DNA from: Alkalihalobacillus sp. LMS39
GTDB taxonomy: Bacteria > Bacillota > Bacilli > Bacillales > Bacillaceae_F
Direction of reading: 5' to 3'
Assembly (NCBI RefSeq): GCF_022812285.1
Contig: NZ_CP093300.1
Coordinates: 4,402,001 to 4,466,000, forward strand
Length of the DNA stretch: 64,000 nucleotides
This document shows positions 53,380 to 61,905 of the stretch, one piece after another (the first letter of the stretch is position 1; every line of letters begins with the position of its first letter). Below the pieces are notes generated by a model. That model was not told the DNA's origin. It saw only the letters and a program-made list of their open reading frames with translations, and did not search any database. Made by a program: the position numbers and the translations under genes.

Positions 53380-55989
53380 ATGAAACGTATTGTAGCTTTG
53401 TTCCTTTCTATTGCATTAGTTTACCCGCATTCTATACTTGCGCAAAACTTGGAACAACAAAGTGAAGCAGTTGAAGCCCTTCCTGAAGAAATAGTGGAAG
53501 ACATCATCGAAGAAGAAGAAGAGCTTATAACAGAGGAAATTCCTACAGAAGAACCTGCTCCAGTTGCTCCATCTCAAGCAGAAGTACCACCTGCTGAAGT
53601 GGAAGAAGTTCTTTCCATTGAAGAATGGTTAGCTTTTGCGGCAGCACAAACAACGGCCACGAAACGACTTTTAGAATTTAGCAAAGGTTATCTTCATTAT
53701 GCAGATGGTCGATTTGTTACTGGGATTAATGAAAATGCCCGAACTCTATTAAACTCTGCTAGAAGTCAACATAATAAAGGGAATTTTGATGTTGCAATTG
53801 GGCGTTATCAAACAATTCTTGATTCACCTGCTTTAGATGAAAACATAAGTAAAGAAGCTACGATTCGATTAAAATATGCAAATCAACAAATCATTCCGAC
53901 AGCGAAGAATGTTAATGATTATGCTGCAAAGCAAAACACATCATTAAAACGTTTGACTCATTTCCAAGAAGGATTGTTTTTATATCCAAAAGACAAACGA
54001 TTTGAAACAGGTATAAACAAAAGTGCAAAAGCATTACTTTCTACTGCTAGAAAACAGCATATTGATGGAAAGTATACTACTGCTGTCAGTCGATTTGAGA
54101 CAATTTTACTAAGTGAATCTGTCTTACATCCTCATGTTTTATTTGAAGCACAATATCGTTTACAGTTTGCAAAAAATAAAAAGCAAATTCCAACGGCCAA
54201 TAAACTCGTTGAGGATGCGAAAAAACAGAGTTCATCATCAAAACGATTAGAGCACTATTCTAACGGCCATATTCTTTATCCGAAAGATAAACGATTTAGA
54301 ACTGGGATTAATGAAAGTGCCCGTTCATTATTATCGTGGGCAGCCAAACAACATCAACAAGGCAAATATAAAACAGCACGCGATCGCTATGAAAAAATCT
54401 TAAGTTCACCTGTGTTAGCGAAACGAATTCAGCAAGAAACAGAAGCTCGCTTAAGCTATGCTAGTAAAAATCGAAAAGTGCCATCGGCCAATTCTTTAAA
54501 TAATACAGCAAAGAAACAAACAAACTCGACGAAAAGATTAGAGCATTATCAAATTGCTTATCTTTTATATCCGAAAGACGAGCGTTTTAAAACAGGCATT
54601 AATAAAAATGCTCAAACATTATTAACATGGGCAAGCAAACAACATCAGCAAGGGAAATATAAAACGGCTAATAACCGTTATGAGCTAATTCTAGATTCAC
54701 CTGTACTAAGCGCAAAAATCAAACGAGAAACAGAGGCGCGCCTTGTTTACGCAAAAGCGAAAAAGAAAGTGCCTACAGCGAATGCATTAAACAATGCGGC
54801 GAAAAAGCTGTCATCAAATTCAGCAAAACTAGATAAATTCGTGGAAGCTCATATTTTATATCCAAATGATAAACGTTTCAAAGATGGCATTGAAAAAAGT
54901 GCGCGTAGTTTATTAAATTGGTCCATCGCTAGGCATAAAGCTGGTGAGTTTGACCGCGCCATTAAACAATACGATAAAATCATTAATACTCTTTTTGTTC
55001 CAAAATCAATTAAAGACCAAGCTCGCACAAATAAAGCATTAGCAGAAAAAGGAACTCGAATTGCTGATGTGAAAAAAATTGTTAATGCCAAAGTCCAAAA
55101 TTACACGTACACTCAAATGGAAAAAGATATGAAACAACTAGAATCGATGTATCCTGAAATTATTCAAACTAAAATCATCGGGACGTCTGTTGATGGTCGT
55201 AATATTTATGCGATTAAGTTAGGACGCGGGAAAACAGAAGTATTAATTAACGGTTCCAACCATGCTCGTGAACATATGACAACCAATGTCATAATGAAAC
55301 AAATTGATGAATACGCCTTTGCCTATACAAAGGGAAATCAATTTGGTGGATTTAATGTAAAACAAGTGCTAGACCGTACGAGCATCTGGTATGTGCCAAT
55401 GGTGAACCCTGATGGCGTCACATTAGTTCAACAAGGACCGAATGCTCTTAGAAGCAATAAGCTAGCCCAACAAGCTATCCAAATTAACAAAGGAAGCCGA
55501 AACTTTGCTCCTTGGAAAGCGAATGTACGTGGCGTTGATTTAAACCGTCAATTCCCGCATTACTGGACAACAATTACGAATAATCCTGGAAAGCCTAGTC
55601 CAAGTATGTACAAAGGAACAAAACCATTGACTGAGCCAGAAGCGATTACGATGCGTGATTTTGTTGAAAACAATAAACATTTAAAAACCGTCATCGATTA
55701 CCATTCTTCTGGAGAAGTGATTTTCGTGCGAAATCCTACCCAGTTAACAACTACGCTTTCGCGTAAAACAGGGTATTCGATTATCGATGTTACAAAGAGT
55801 ACAAGTGGTGGTGGATTTGCAAGCTGGTTTAATGTTTATCACAAAAAGCCAGGGATTACACTTGAAATCTCTCCGTATGTTGGAGACCGACCAGTTCCTG
55901 TTGGAAACTGGGACCGTGTGTGGAGACAAAATGATTCTGTCGGATTAATTGTCGCCAACGAAGCCTACCAAAATCGGAATAAACGATAA
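53380..55989 (+). CDS. Secreted M14 zinc carboxypeptidase with five N-terminal repeats
   Basis: This 869-residue secreted protein begins with a signal peptide (MKRIVALFLSIALVYPHSIL), then an acidic Pro/Glu segment to about residue 75. Five helical repeats of about 91-97 residues follow (about 78-560), each with a KRLxHFxxxxLLYPKDxRF-like start and a GKYxTAxxRYExIL-like end. The C-terminal M14 domain has zinc ligands His628 and Glu631 (NHAREH) and His775 (IDYHSSGE), and catalytic Glu829 (TLEISPY). It probably cleaves peptides or cell-wall stems outside the cell; the repeats may bind the wall. AAAGGAG precedes the ATG. It is an addition to the usual fliT-hpf neighbourhood. Confidence 0.87.
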   Translation: MKRIVALFLSIALVYPHSILAQNLEQQSEAVEALPEEIVEDIIEEEEELITEEIPTEEPAPVAPSQAEVPPAEVEEVLSIEEWLAFAAAQTTATKRLLEFSKGYLHYADGRFVTGINENARTLLNSARSQHNKGNFDVAIGRYQTILDSPALDENISKEATIRLKYANQQIIPTAKNVNDYAAKQNTSLKRLTHFQEGLFLYPKDKRFETGINKSAKALLSTARKQHIDGKYTTAVSRFETILLSESVLHPHVLFEAQYRLQFAKNKKQIPTANKLVEDAKKQSSSSKRLEHYSNGHILYPKDKRFRTGINESARSLLSWAAKQHQQGKYKTARDRYEKILSSPVLAKRIQQETEARLSYASKNRKVPSANSLNNTAKKQTNSTKRLEHYQIAYLLYPKDERFKTGINKNAQTLLTWASKQHQQGKYKTANNRYELILDSPVLSAKIKRETEARLVYAKAKKKVPTANALNNAAKKLSSNSAKLDKFVEAHILYPNDKRFKDGIEKSARSLLNWSIARHKAGEFDRAIKQYDKIINTLFVPKSIKDQARTNKALAEKGTRIADVKKIVNAKVQNYTYTQMEKDMKQLESMYPEIIQTKIIGTSVDGRNIYAIKLGRGKTEVLINGSNHAREHMTTNVIMKQIDEYAFAYTKGNQFGGFNVKQVLDRTSIWYVPMVNPDGVTLVQQGPNALRSNKLAQQAIQINKGSRNFAPWKANVRGVDLNRQFPHYWTTITNNPGKPSPSMYKGTKPLTEPEAITMRDFVENNKHLKTVIDYHSSGEVIFVRNPTQLTTTLSRKTGYSIIDVTKSTSGGGFASWFNVYHKKPGITLEISPYVGDRPVPVGNWDRVWRQNDSVGLIVANEAYQNRNKR

Positions 55990-55991
55990 GG

Positions 55992-56033
55992 AAAAAGCCT
56001 CTCCTTCTCATTAATGAGAGCGAGGGGCTTTTC
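55992..56033 (+). terminator. Terminator after the M14 carboxypeptidase gene
   Basis: The AAAAGCCTC / GAGGGGCTTTT stem with extra CTCAT / ATGAG pairing is followed by TTTTC, immediately after the stop. Confidence 0.8.
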
Positions 56034-56043
56034 TTGCTAAAAC

Positions 56044-56230
56044 GTAACGGACATTCATTCCGCTATTTTAGCAAATTCACCACTTTGTTCAAAGTTATCG
56101 GACATTGGTTCCGCTATTTGACGAAAAGACGCCTACAAACATGCTTCTTTTCTAAAGTAACGGAACCAATGTCCGATAGCAGTTGAGAAAGGCTATTTTT
56201 ATTAAATTAGCGGAACAGATGTCCGTTAAG
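56044..56230. repeat. 185-bp four-unit palindromic repeat, copy D
   Basis: Forward units at about 56045 and 56097, inverted units at about 56157 and 56206. It lies between two convergent genes (M14 peptidase and cold-shock gene), each with its own terminator. Confidence 0.85.
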
Positions 56231-56266
56231 ACCCCAAACATCACAACACATCTACGTATCAATATT

Positions 56267-56294
56267 AAAACCCACCCTAGCACACTAGGATGGG
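56267..56294 (-). terminator. Terminator after the cold-shock gene
   Basis: CCCATCCTAG pairs with CTAGGGTGGG (one mismatch) and is followed by TTTTAAT on the minus strand. Confidence 0.7.
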
Positions 56295-56361
56295 TATCTA
56301 TTTTTTGTTTTTTTATCGTTGGATTGAAGCTTGATTCATTTCCGCGCTGTAGGGATGCGAA

Positions 56362-56559
56362 TTAAAGCTTAGTCACGTTCGCAGCTTGAGGGCCACGTGC
56401 ACCTTCAACGATTTCGAACTCTACAACTTGTCCTTCGTCAAGTGTTTTGAATCCTTCAGATTCGATTGCAGAGTAATGTACGAATACATCGTCACCGTCT
56501 TCACGTTCGATGAATCCGAAACCTTTTTCAGCGTTAAACCATTTAACTTTTCCTTGCAT
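56362..56559 (-). CDS. Cold-shock protein (CspA family)
   Basis: This 65-residue single OB-fold RNA/DNA-binding protein has RNP1 KGFGFIER and RNP2 DVFVHYSAI. It starts [20 protein letters not shown] and ends in AANVTKL. It acts as an RNA chaperone. I cannot tell which Csp paralogue it is. The leader contains the perfect palindrome GTGGAGCTCCAC ahead of the AAGGGAA binding site, and a good SigA promoter. Confidence 0.94.
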   Translation of the reverse strand: MQGKVKWFNAEKGFGFIEREDGDDVFVHYSAIESEGFKTLDEGQVVEFEIVEGARGPQAANVTKL

Positions 56560-56608
56560 GCTTTCACATTCCCTTCATTTTTAAATCCTTGTGGAGCTCC
56601 ACAATTAA

Positions 56609-56637
56609 AATATATCAGTTCTAATTATGCTAGTCAA
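56609..56637 (-). promoter_or_regulatory. SigA promoter of the cold-shock gene
   Basis: On the minus strand TTGACT (56637-56632), 17 bases, TATATT (56614-56609). The remainder of the 56560-56931 gap has no gene; the lipoprotein promoter was not identified with confidence. Confidence 0.7.
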
Positions 56638-56931
56638 TTTATTTCATAACCCTTATCTCGACAAGGTTTGCAAGTCTTTTTGACATTTTTTTATCCGCTT
56701 ACAAACCTTTAAAATGAAACCCTTTTCTTGCATTTTGACTAGCAGATAGAATGATACATGTAGTACTATACCCACTTTTGTAAAATTTATTTCCCTTTTC
56801 GAACAAAAAAATGCAACCCATTTATTTCTTTTATTTTTTTGGAAATCTCATACATTTATGAGCCTTTTCTCCCTGTTCGTTCTAGCTATTCTGTGTTAAA
56901 GTGGGGACTTGAGAAAAGTCTAGGAGGGACA

Positions 56932-57909
56932 ATGTTGAAAAAACTAAAATTACTTTTCGCAAGCCTTGCTATCGTTGCATTAGCAGCTTGTAACCAGACA
57001 CCTGCAGATAGTGAAGTGGAAGACAATAACGCCGATGTTACTGAAGGTGTTGAAGAAAATGCAGACACTGACAAAGCCGAAGAAACATCAGAAGGTAGCT
57101 TAAATGCGGATGAAATATTAACAAAGTCATTAGAAGCAATGAATGACGTTGAAAGCTTCTCAATGGTCATGGATAGTGTTCAAGAAATGAATATTCCTGG
57201 TGAAGGTACAATGGAAACAAAAATGAAGATGGAAAGTGACATCGGACATGATCCAACAAGACTATTCCAAAAGCTTTCTATGGAAGTGCCTGGTGAATCA
57301 TTCGGCGCGATGGAAACAGAAACATATTTCACTGAACAAGGTATGTATATTAAAGATGCTACAGTTGACCAGTGGATTAAATATCCTGACACATACACAG
57401 AAGACATGCTAAGCTTTGCACAACTTCAATCTGACAATACACAACAGCTTGAAATGTTAAAACAATTTTCAGAAGACATTACAGTATCTGAAGATGACAC
57501 ACATTATGTTTTAAAGATTAAAGGTGAAGGCGATAGCCTTAAAGAAATGGCAGTTGAAATGCTAGCGATGCTTGGCGATGGTATGACAGGTGACATGACT
57601 GAAATCTTTGACTTAATGGAGATTAGTGTGTTTGATTATGAACTTTTCATTGATAAAGAAACGTATTATCAAACTAGGTTTACATCCACGGTTGAAATGA
57701 GCTTAACGTTTGAAGGCGAAACAATGGTAACTAAACAAACTATGGACAGCACAATTTCTAACTTTAACAATGTTGGAGAAATTACAATTCCAGAAGAAGT
57801 TATCAACACAGCAGAAGAATTCGACCTTGGTGACTTTGGTAATCTAGAAGACTTCGATTTAGAAGACCTTGAAGACCTTGAAGACCTTGAAATCGAAGAA
57901 GACGAGTAA
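56932..57909 (+). CDS. Lipoprotein of the DUF6612 type with acidic repeat tail
   Basis: This 325-residue lipoprotein starts MLKKLKLLFASLAIVALAAC (lipobox LAAC). An acidic linker follows, then a body with a Met-rich LolA/LppX-like pattern (SFSMVMDSVQEMNIPGEGTM, KMKMESDIG) typical of DUF6612 proteins. The C-terminus is extremely acidic with tandem DLEDLEDLEDLE units ending IEEDE. The start at 56932 follows AGGAGGG; an upstream frame to 56839 would precede the signal peptide. The role is unknown, possibly lipid or envelope binding. Confidence 0.82.
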   Translation: MLKKLKLLFASLAIVALAACNQTPADSEVEDNNADVTEGVEENADTDKAEETSEGSLNADEILTKSLEAMNDVESFSMVMDSVQEMNIPGEGTMETKMKMESDIGHDPTRLFQKLSMEVPGESFGAMETETYFTEQGMYIKDATVDQWIKYPDTYTEDMLSFAQLQSDNTQQLEMLKQFSEDITVSEDDTHYVLKIKGEGDSLKEMAVEMLAMLGDGMTGDMTEIFDLMEISVFDYELFIDKETYYQTRFTSTVEMSLTFEGETMVTKQTMDSTISNFNNVGEITIPEEVINTAEEFDLGDFGNLEDFDLEDLEDLEDLEIEEDE

Positions 57910-57930
57910 TCATCTATATAGTACAAATGA

Positions 57931-57962
57931 AATGAGCCTTCTCTAGTGAGAAGGCTCATTTT
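57931..57962. terminator. Terminator after the lipoprotein gene
   Basis: A perfect 14-bp stem AAATGAGCCTTCTC with its complement, loop TAGT. It also faces the end of fliT from the other side. Confidence 0.85.
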
Positions 57963-58000
57963 AGTTCGGCTGCCGAAAAGGGTGTCAGACACCCCCTGAC

Positions 58001-58369
58001 TTAAATCCCCCGCTTATCGAAGAAAACTCCGTCAACGGTAGGGCCATCGTATGGGTTGTCGTATTTTTTTCCTTGTTGTTGTTTTTGTTTTAATTTTGAA
58101 ATATCTAATCCAATGATTTCTTTTTTCTCTTGCATCAATTCTTGGATTTTAGCATTTACCTTTACAATTTCACTAGCAAGTTTTTTTTCCTCAACAGTCA
58201 ATTCATCTGGAGACTTAGAGTAATTCGCAATGACCACGTCTCTTTTCTCTATCATTTCATTAACCGTTTGAATGAATTGGTCACGCTTTTCTTCATCTTC
58301 TGGCATCTCGCTTGTCAAATGATCAAAAAGTTGTTTGCTCGTAAGATAAAGTTCTTTAACCGTAGACAC
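58001..58369 (-). CDS. fliT: Flagellar protein FliT
   Basis: FliT is a small helical export chaperone, known to bind the cap protein FliD. The 122-residue protein begins at GTG 58369 (MSTVKELYLTSKQLFDHL) behind GGAGG. It overlaps the last base of the fliS stop. It is mostly helical, with charged heptads (DELTVEEKKLASEIVKVNAK), and ends with a short polar tail. The frame is open farther upstream inside fliS, but that start is not credible. It is the last gene of flaG-fliD-fliS-fliT. Confidence 0.8.
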   Translation of the reverse strand: MSTVKELYLTSKQLFDHLTSEMPEDEEKRDQFIQTVNEMIEKRDVVIANYSKSPDELTVEEKKLASEIVKVNAKIQELMQEKKEIIGLDISKLKQKQQQGKKYDNPYDGPTVDGVFFDKRGI

Positions 58370-58773
58370 TATGCTTGTCCTCCAGCTCCGTGACGCTTTT
58401 GACGATCTAATTGGACAACTTGTTTCCACGTATCACGAAAATCAGTAACAAACTGTTCTGCATCATCAAGAGCTTTCATATCATTCTTAATATTGGCATC
58501 AACTAGACGGCTTAAAATAAAGTCGTACATTCTCATCATATTTTTGCCAAGGTCTGTTGTTGTTTCAAGCGTAACCATAAGCTCACGAATGATATCTTGT
58601 GCTTTATTGATGTTGACATTTCTCATTTCAATATCATTTTTTTCCATCGCTGTTTTGCTTAATTTAATAAATTTCAAACAACCGTTATATAACATTAACG
58701 TAAGTTCACCTGGAGAAGCTGTATTTAATGTGTTTTGTTTGTATGCTGCTGCTTGAAGATTTGAAATCGCCAA
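58369..58773 (-). CDS. fliS: Flagellin export chaperone FliS
   Basis: FliS binds the C-terminal disordered region of flagellin and keeps it unpolymerised before export. The 134-residue helical protein starts MAISNLQAAAYKQNTLNTAS, with the family blocks SPGELTLMLYNGCLKFIKLS and MMRMYDFILSRLVDANIKND. It follows fliD by 29 bases and is coupled to fliT by a one-base overlap. Full length. Confidence 0.94.
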   Translation of the reverse strand: MAISNLQAAAYKQNTLNTASPGELTLMLYNGCLKFIKLSKTAMEKNDIEMRNVNINKAQDIIRELMVTLETTTDLGKNMMRMYDFILSRLVDANIKNDMKALDDAEQFVTDFRDTWKQVVQLDRQKRHGAGGQA

Positions 58774-58802
58774 TTTATAACATCCTTTCTATGCTTTGTG
58801 CA

Positions 58803-60869
58803 TTATCCTTGGTTACTAAATAATTGTGCAAACATCGTTTCTGCCTGTTGATTCGCTCTCATCATAGCCGATTCCATTGCACTAAACTGTTTCCAATACC
58901 GGTCTTCAATTTGTTTCATTCTTCTTTCCATATTATCAATACGACTATCTAAACTATTAATATTTCTTCCTAATGTAAACTGATGGCTTTGGTTAAAACC
59001 TCGACTACCACCTGCTCGTTGAGCTATCGTTGTCATTGCATGGTCAAGACTATCTCTCATGCGTCGTACAATACCTTGTGATTCAGACCCTTCTCCGTCA
59101 GCTGTAAAAAGATTAGCGACACCATCTGGGTCACGTTCAATTGCTTGTCTTAAACGGTCTTCATTGATTTCAAGTTTTCCACCTGACATATAATCGCGTG
59201 ATGTTGTTATTCCGATTTGCGCCAACTGATTGAAAGGCCCAGACGTAGTAACAGGTGAAAATACATCTGAACGTAAGCGAGTCAAAGCATTAGATATTAA
59301 TGGGTCATTGCGCAGTAAACCACTTTTCGCTTTTTCTTCCCACTGTTCAATTTCCTTTTCTGACATTGCTTCTTTTTGCTCATCGGTTAATGGTTGGAAG
59401 CTACGTTGACGGTTTTCACTCATTAAACCATTCGCCATTTCAATTAACTCATTATAACGGTTAACAAAATCTTTAATCGTATCCATAATTTTGTCTGTGT
59501 TTGTATTAACCGAAATATTTATTGGAGCTGCATTTTCAGTAGCTAGAAACGTTTCTTTTAATGTAAAGGTAACTCCACTTAATGTGAAAGTATTTGAGTT
59601 TCTTTCTGTTTCTAACCCATTAATAATGAAAGTAGCATTTTGAGCTCCTTGACTTCCACGACTATCGAGTTTCAAAGCTTGTGTAAAAAAACTTCCTTCA
59701 AAACTCATTTCCGTTTGGTCACCTGTTTTATTATACAAACCTTGCACTTTTCGCGTTGCTGCAATGCTGTCTGTATGAGGATCGTAAAACATACTTATTC
59801 CAACAGGAGAGTTGTTCATCGTATTCATCATCTGGTTTAATGTTGTTCTGCCTTCAAATACAAACTTATCTTGCACTGGCCCTGTTGCATTATGTGTCGT
59901 TACACCAGCCGTCGCAAACATTTGCTTATAGTTCGCTTGCACAGATTGTGTCTGAGCACTATGGAATGTAATAGCACCTGTATCTACGTTAACAAACACA
60001 CTATTTTCATTTAACTCATTTATATTTGTTACGATTTTATATTGATCGCCATTTGCTGTAAATTCTTTATCGCCAACAGTTAGCGTTAATGATTGTAAAT
60101 CGATTGAACCATTTGCTAGTTGGAAGTTTTGTCTTGGAGCACTTACGCTCGCTGGTAGTGTTTGTGTATTATCTTCTCTAAAATAAGTTACACTCACATC
60201 CGCATTCGAAGTCATCCCTTGCGCGAAACGAAGGGTTCCCGTTGAATAATCGATTCCGACTTGGTCTGGTCCTAAACCGTCTGACCCTTGTCCAGTAATA
60301 TCCACAACATTAAACACTTTACCGTTCACTTTAACAACCATATCATTTGTATAATCAGTCTTTATATTCGCAGCTTTTTGAGGATCAAGTTGAAAACTCA
60401 TTTGTCCAGCTACAGCTTTAAATGATTGGCGTTCTACGATGCCTTCTTTCCATTCTATACCGTTTGCAAAACTATCACGCTGCGACATTATACTTTTTGT
60501 AGTGTCAAGTTTTGAACCTGTTGTAATTGCAGAACTACTAAAAGTCGATGCAGCTGTCGCTAATTTTGATACTTCAGTAATTCTGTATGAAACATTACCA
60601 GCACTTGCTGAAGCCGTTGCAGAAACTCTTGCATCATTTGAACTCACAGCTGTCTTTGCTCTTAAATTAGCACTCGTTAAAAGCATATTATCCACAATAT
60701 TGTTACGAAATTCACCGAACTTTCGATTAACGTCTCGATACGAATCCATTTGCCATTGAAACACTTGTTTTTGTTGCATCATTCTATCAACTGGGATTCG
60801 ACGGACTCTCATTAAGTCTCTTACTATCGACTCTGTATCCATTCCCGAAGCTAAACCTGAAAATCTCAT
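58803..60869 (-). CDS. fliD: Flagellar hook-associated protein 2 (filament cap)
   Basis: FliD caps the flagellar filament and guides flagellin assembly. At 688 residues it is longer than B. subtilis FliD (about 500). The N-terminal domain starts MRFSGLASGMDTESIVRDLM, and the C-terminal domain has KSGLLRNDPLISNALTRLRS through GRNINSLDSRIDNMERRMKQ. The extra length lies in the exposed central domain (about residues 130-420). The start is the ATG at 60869. It is preceded by a 484-base gap containing the two-stem repeat, which separates it from flaG. Confidence 0.95.
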   Translation of the reverse strand: MRFSGLASGMDTESIVRDLMRVRRIPVDRMMQQKQVFQWQMDSYRDVNRKFGEFRNNIVDNMLLTSANLRAKTAVSSNDARVSATASASAGNVSYRITEVSKLATAASTFSSSAITTGSKLDTTKSIMSQRDSFANGIEWKEGIVERQSFKAVAGQMSFQLDPQKAANIKTDYTNDMVVKVNGKVFNVVDITGQGSDGLGPDQVGIDYSTGTLRFAQGMTSNADVSVTYFREDNTQTLPASVSAPRQNFQLANGSIDLQSLTLTVGDKEFTANGDQYKIVTNINELNENSVFVNVDTGAITFHSAQTQSVQANYKQMFATAGVTTHNATGPVQDKFVFEGRTTLNQMMNTMNNSPVGISMFYDPHTDSIAATRKVQGLYNKTGDQTEMSFEGSFFTQALKLDSRGSQGAQNATFIINGLETERNSNTFTLSGVTFTLKETFLATENAAPINISVNTNTDKIMDTIKDFVNRYNELIEMANGLMSENRQRSFQPLTDEQKEAMSEKEIEQWEEKAKSGLLRNDPLISNALTRLRSDVFSPVTTSGPFNQLAQIGITTSRDYMSGGKLEINEDRLRQAIERDPDGVANLFTADGEGSESQGIVRRMRDSLDHAMTTIAQRAGGSRGFNQSHQFTLGRNINSLDSRIDNMERRMKQIEDRYWKQFSAMESAMMRANQQAETMFAQLFSNQG

Positions 60870-61029
60870 TTGGTCACCTCATATTCTTTCATTCAAAAAA
60901 TTTCTCTATCTTTTATATCGACACCACTTTATTAATTTTAATAGCAAAAGAACAATTCAAGGGTTGGACTTGCGAATAAATACTTTGTACAAACTATTAA
61001 GTTCTATTGATGCCACATCTCTCATTTTA

Positions 61030-61210
61030 GCGGTCAGAGCAGCCGCTATTTGTGAACATGATACGGGTTTCCGTTTTTTAGCGGCCACAGGAGCCCTTAT
61101 TAACGCAAAAGCAACTCTATTCCTAGCGATATATTATGATTAACTACTCCTGTGTCCATCAACTTTCCAAAACGCTAGCAATGTTCACAGATAACGGTTT
61201 TCATGGCCGC
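61030..61210. repeat. Two-stem inverted-repeat element, copy 2, inside the flagellar operon
   Basis: Outer arms 61030-61059 and 61181-61210, with an inner stem around GCGGCCACAGGAGC and CTCCTGTGTCC. It matches copy 1 at 20597-20777 along its length in the same orientation. Similarity extends to about 61290, but the small-protein frame present at copy 1 is truncated here. It fills most of the gap between flaG and fliD (60870-61352). Confidence 0.85.
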
Positions 61211-61317
61211 TTACTTACCATAAACAACAAAATTGCTTTTCTTATAGTACCTCTAATCGCTAATTCAATCTAAGAATTTATAAGCGCAATGTTATTTTAT
61301 TTTATAGTTTCTAAACA

Positions 61318-61350
61318 TGAAAAAAGAGCGGATGAACTCCACTCTTCTTT
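61318..61350 (-). terminator. Terminator after flaG
   Basis: The stem AAGAGTGGA / TCCGCTCTT with a GTTCA loop is followed by TTTTTTC on the minus strand. It may limit transcription from flaG into fliD. Confidence 0.75.
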
Positions 61351-61352
61351 CC

Positions 61353-61718
61353 TCATACTTTTTTATCTACAATAAGTCCAGCATGTTCTAACATTGAAGA
61401 TATCATATCTAGAAACTTTTCTGGAGGTATTTCTCTAATGACGTCATCCGTTTTTCGATCAACGACTTGTACATATAAACGGTCTAGCTTTTCATGAACA
61501 TTAAATTTGAGCCCAACCTCGTGTGGCTGTAACATGTTATTTAACCCTTCCACTTGGGCTTCTATTTCTTTCTTATCTTCTTTTTTAGTACCATGTATTG
61601 AAGATTGAACCGGTTTCAACACAGCTTGTGACGGCATTTCTTGATGTCCACTTTGTTTTACTTCACTACGTTGCTTCATTTCTACTGTATGACCACCAGA
61701 CAACTTTTGAATGTCCAT
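61353..61718 (-). CDS. flaG: Flagellar protein FlaG
   Basis: FlaG-family protein of 121 residues (YvyC in B. subtilis); loss of FlaG is linked to altered filament length in some bacteria. A variable N-terminal half with Lys/Gln/Glu is followed by the conserved domain VGLKFNVHEKLDRLYVQVVD, then VIREIPPEKFLDMISSMLEH. The ATG is preceded by AAGGAGA. It is the first gene behind a SigD-type promoter, upstream of fliD-fliS-fliT. Confidence 0.9.
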   Translation of the reverse strand: MDIQKLSGGHTVEMKQRSEVKQSGHQEMPSQAVLKPVQSSIHGTKKEDKKEIEAQVEGLNNMLQPHEVGLKFNVHEKLDRLYVQVVDRKTDDVIREIPPEKFLDMISSMLEHAGLIVDKKV

Positions 61719-61756
61719 CGTAATGTCTCCTTCAGACGATATTTTATTTTTCCTTT

Positions 61757-61784
61757 ATATCGGCATATTTCCTGTATTTTTTTA
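61757..61784 (-). promoter_or_regulatory. SigD-type promoter of flaG-fliD-fliS-fliT
   Basis: On the minus strand TAAA (61784-61781), 16 bases, GCCGATAT (61764-61757), close to the flagellar SigD consensus TAAA-N14-16-GCCGATAA, about 40 bases before the flaG start. Confidence 0.8.
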
Positions 61785-61872
61785 TACATTCCATAAAAAA
61801 ACAGTAAAAAAACTATTTCGAGTACCGATATAATAGTAAGGCATGTTCTACAACTGTTAAATTAAATATAAC

Positions 61873-61904
61873 GAAAAGACGTTCTGATTTCAGAACGTCT
61901 TTTC
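61873..61904. terminator. Terminator after the protease-flagellin gene
   Basis: GAAAAGACGTTCTGA and its complement form a near-perfect 14-bp stem. It is U-rich on both strands, so it could act in both directions. Confidence 0.85.
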
Positions 61905-61905
61905 A

